Assembly (NCBI RefSeq): GCF_046115515.1
Contig: NZ_CP175953.1
Origin: Gracilimonas sp017641085
GTDB taxonomy: Bacteria > Bacteroidota > Rhodothermia > Balneolales > Balneolaceae
Direction: 5' to 3' (one strand)
Length of the DNA: 64,000 nucleotides
A program made the position numbers and the translations under genes. Of this stretch, positions 62,180 to 64,000 are shown in pieces (the stretch's first letter is position 1; each line of letters opens with the position of its first letter). The notes below the pieces were generated by a model. That model searched no databases. It was not told the origin of the DNA and saw only the letters and a program-made list of their open reading frames with translations.

Positions 62180-64000
62180 TCAGAATAGGAATTTCACTCC
62201 TCCCTTAAAGTGGAATCCCGGAGTGTTGAAACCGTACACTTCCGTATAGTCTGCATTCAATAAATTGTTCAGCGACGCAAAAACGGCAAGTTGTTCATCC
62301 AATAGCTGATATTGAATATTTGCGTTAATCAGTACGTAACTTTCCAGCTCTACTTCTTCAGTGGAAAAGGTATTGGTGTTGAAGTAAAGATCATTTCGCT
62401 CACCCACATATTGTCCGCTGAGACTTACACTAAAATTGGAAGTGAGTTGCTGATTCAGGTTCACCCCAAAATTATGATCAGGGCGGCGAATCAGGTTATC
62501 CGTTTCTTCCCCGTTTTGAGTGATTGCCCCATCCAGGTAATTATAGAAAACCTCGACCTTCGTTTGGTCAAGTTTATATCCCACAGACAATTCAATACCT
62601 GAATCATTCTGCTCGTTCACATTAATGTATCCCTGGTTGCCGCTGTACGAAATCAAATCTTCAATGGTTCTTCGGAAGTAGATAGCGGAAGCGGATAATC
62701 TTCCATCCAATAATTGCAACTCAACGCCAGTATCTACCGTCAGGCTTTGCTGGGGTTTTAATTCGGTGTTTGCACCAAACGGACCGAATAATTCATTGAG
62801 GGTTGGGGCTTTAAATCCGGAACTTACCGACGCAAGTAACTTAATTTCTTCCGTGATGTTATAAACCGGAGCCACATTAAACGTCCAGTTACTTCCATAT
62901 TCAGAATGGTTGTTTAGCCTGAGTCCAAGCTCACCGTTCAACCCAAATCCTGATCTCAGGAATGCGGTTACATAAGGACTCAAAATCTGAGACCCCTCAT
63001 CAATTCCCTCCAGCTGAAAATTTAAACTCTGAACATTAAATCCGGCAAGCAGCCTTACTTTCTCAAACTTGTTGTAGATACCGTACAGGTCAGAATTAAA
63101 TAACGACGCTTCAGGATTAAACACTCCGAATCCATCGGTAAATTTTCTCCCGGTTTGAGTGAACGTAGCTGCTTCTTTAATCTCAAAATTATCCCCTTTA
63201 TAACTGATTCGGGCGCCGGTATTCAGCAGGTTCGCTTCGTAACGGTTGTCTGCATCCGAAAAAGCACCCGCATCATAATCTCCATCATATTGGGAGTAGT
63301 TCAAGAATGGAGTAAGGGTCAGGCCCTCTACAGGCTTAACCGAAACCTGGGTGTTGATAGCATTTCTTTCATACCCATCTTTTTTGAAATCAGCCCCATC
63401 CCGGGGTTCTGCTTCTGAAATGCCGTCTGTTTGGGTGCGTGTCACATTCACCGTATAGTCAATGATATCCGAACTTCCGCTTGCGCCGAGCTCCCAATCG
63501 TAGGTATTAAAAGAACCGTAGGATGCTTTTCCGTTTACGTTGAAAGTCCCGGTCTCGCTTTTCTTTGTAATGATATTGATCACTCCGGCTATGGCGTCCG
63601 AACCGTAGAGTGTACTCATACTTCCCTTCACGATTTCAATGCGTTCTACGTTTTCCAAAGGTAAAAGGCGCAGATCAAATGCCCCTCCTTCTCCCGATGG
63701 ATCGGTAACAGGAAAACCGTCAATAAGAATAAGGGTAAATTGTGTAGATGCTCCGCGAAGGTACACCGATTTGTCTTTGCCCGGACTTGATGCCGCCCCG
63801 TTTATAGTGATTCCATTCTGCTGATTCAATAACTCAGAAATGGATAAGCCGGTATGTCGTTCGATTTCTTCCCGTTCAATGACCGTCACAGGTTTTGTTG
63901 TTTCCCGATCGGTAGTGGGGGTTTTGGATGCTGTTACTACTACTTCTCCTAAATCGAGGGTATCAGCAACTTGTGCGTAGGTGTAATTGGAAACCGCCAG
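62180..64000 (-). CDS. btuB: TonB-dependent receptor, BtuB-like (cobalamin), N-terminus beyond the window
   Basis: The frame stays open to the window edge, so the start and most of the signal peptide are missing; the last signal residues appear as SNYTYAQ. Then comes ADTLDLGEVVVTASKTPTT, which has the shape of the BtuB TonB box (DTLVVTA in E. coli). The plug follows (YLRGASTQFTLILIDGFPV, then STLYGSDAIAGVINIITKK), and a barrel of 22-strand type ends GGVKFLF with a terminal Phe. Cobalamin as substrate is inferred from the plug resemblance and from the B12-dependent nrdJ next door. A GTG at 63889 is not the real start. Confidence 0.78.
   Translation of the reverse strand: MAVSNYTYAQVADTLDLGEVVVTASKTPTTDRETTKPVTVIEREEIERHTGLSISELLNQQNGITINGAASSPGKDKSVYLRGASTQFTLILIDGFPVTDPSGEGGAFDLRLLPLENVERIEIVKGSMSTLYGSDAIAGVINIITKKSETGTFNVNGKASYGSFNTYDWELGASGSSDIIDYTVNVTRTQTDGISEAEPRDGADFKKDGYERNAINTQVSVKPVEGLTLTPFLNYSQYDGDYDAGAFSDADNRYEANLLNTGARISYKGDNFEIKEAATFTQTGRKFTDGFGVFNPEASLFNSDLYGIYNKFEKVRLLAGFNVQSLNFQLEGIDEGSQILSPYVTAFLRSGFGLNGELGLRLNNHSEYGSNWTFNVAPVYNITEEIKLLASVSSGFKAPTLNELFGPFGANTELKPQQSLTVDTGVELQLLDGRLSASAIYFRRTIEDLISYSGNQGYINVNEQNDSGIELSVGYKLDQTKVEVFYNYLDGAITQNGEETDNLIRRPDHNFGVNLNQQLTSNFSVSLSGQYVGERNDLYFNTNTFSTEEVELESYVLINANIQYQLLDEQLAVFASLNNLLNADYTEVYGFNTPGFHFKGGVKFLF

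Overview
The window reads as a chromosomal stretch from an aerobic, Gram-negative member of the FCB group, most likely Balneolota or a close relative of Bacteroidota. This assignment is inferred from gene content, not from a marker gene. Supporting signs are two TonB-dependent receptors, many secreted M14, S9 and amidohydrolase enzymes, a vitamin B12-dependent class II ribonucleotide reductase, an AccD without its zinc-ribbon cysteines, few Shine-Dalgarno sequences and moderate GC. No rRNA, tRNA, CRISPR array, prophage or secretion cluster is visible. Most of the window is housekeeping and degradative genes in short operons. The accessory content lies in the spaces between them.

Layout. 1-6.3 kb: the edge of an unknown secreted protein, a PolB-type exonuclease, a flavin disulfide oxidoreductase and pyruvate phosphate dikinase. 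6.4-9.6 kb: a compact metal-uptake cassette (His/Cys-rich small protein, lipoprotein, ZnuD-like receptor), probably for zinc. 9.9-19.4 kb: Ogt, a secreted amidohydrolase, an M14 peptidase, an AsmA-like protein, a threonine/serine dehydratase, and a tandem pair of membrane proteins built of 30-residue repeats. 19.4-30.4 kb: an ABC exporter, an NfeD/SPFH membrane operon, a hexose-phosphate mutase, an eRF1-like stress protein, a GAF sensor kinase, and dprA-obgE. 30.5-36.4 kb: a DPP IV-like peptidase, accD, tsaB, pyrC and a hairpin-flanked Y1 transposase. 36.5-46.9 kb: xseA, a DAAO-like oxidase, a barrel protein, pheA, a CPBP protease, a TlpA-like thioredoxin, an AI-2E permease, a DinB protein and pgk. 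46.9-47.7 kb: a DUF559 endonuclease gene between long, hairpin-rich direct repeats. 47.8-57.5 kb: a cysteine desulfurase, a LOG protein, a Na+ symporter pair, an aldo/keto reductase, a DUF922 protease, RNase D, a CDF transporter and pyrophosphatase. 57.9-64.0 kb: the B12-dependent nrdJ, an AT-rich spacer with three DnaA-box matches, and a BtuB-like receptor cut by the window edge.

Three conserved genes (tsaB, the tlpA-like gene and the cysteine desulfurase) are each split by one missing base in a short homopolymer. This looks like base-calling error rather than gene decay. The best candidates for undescribed biology are the DUF559 element with its four-hairpin repeats, the scattered seven-base-period repeats and paired hairpins in intergenic DNA, and the twin repeat proteins.
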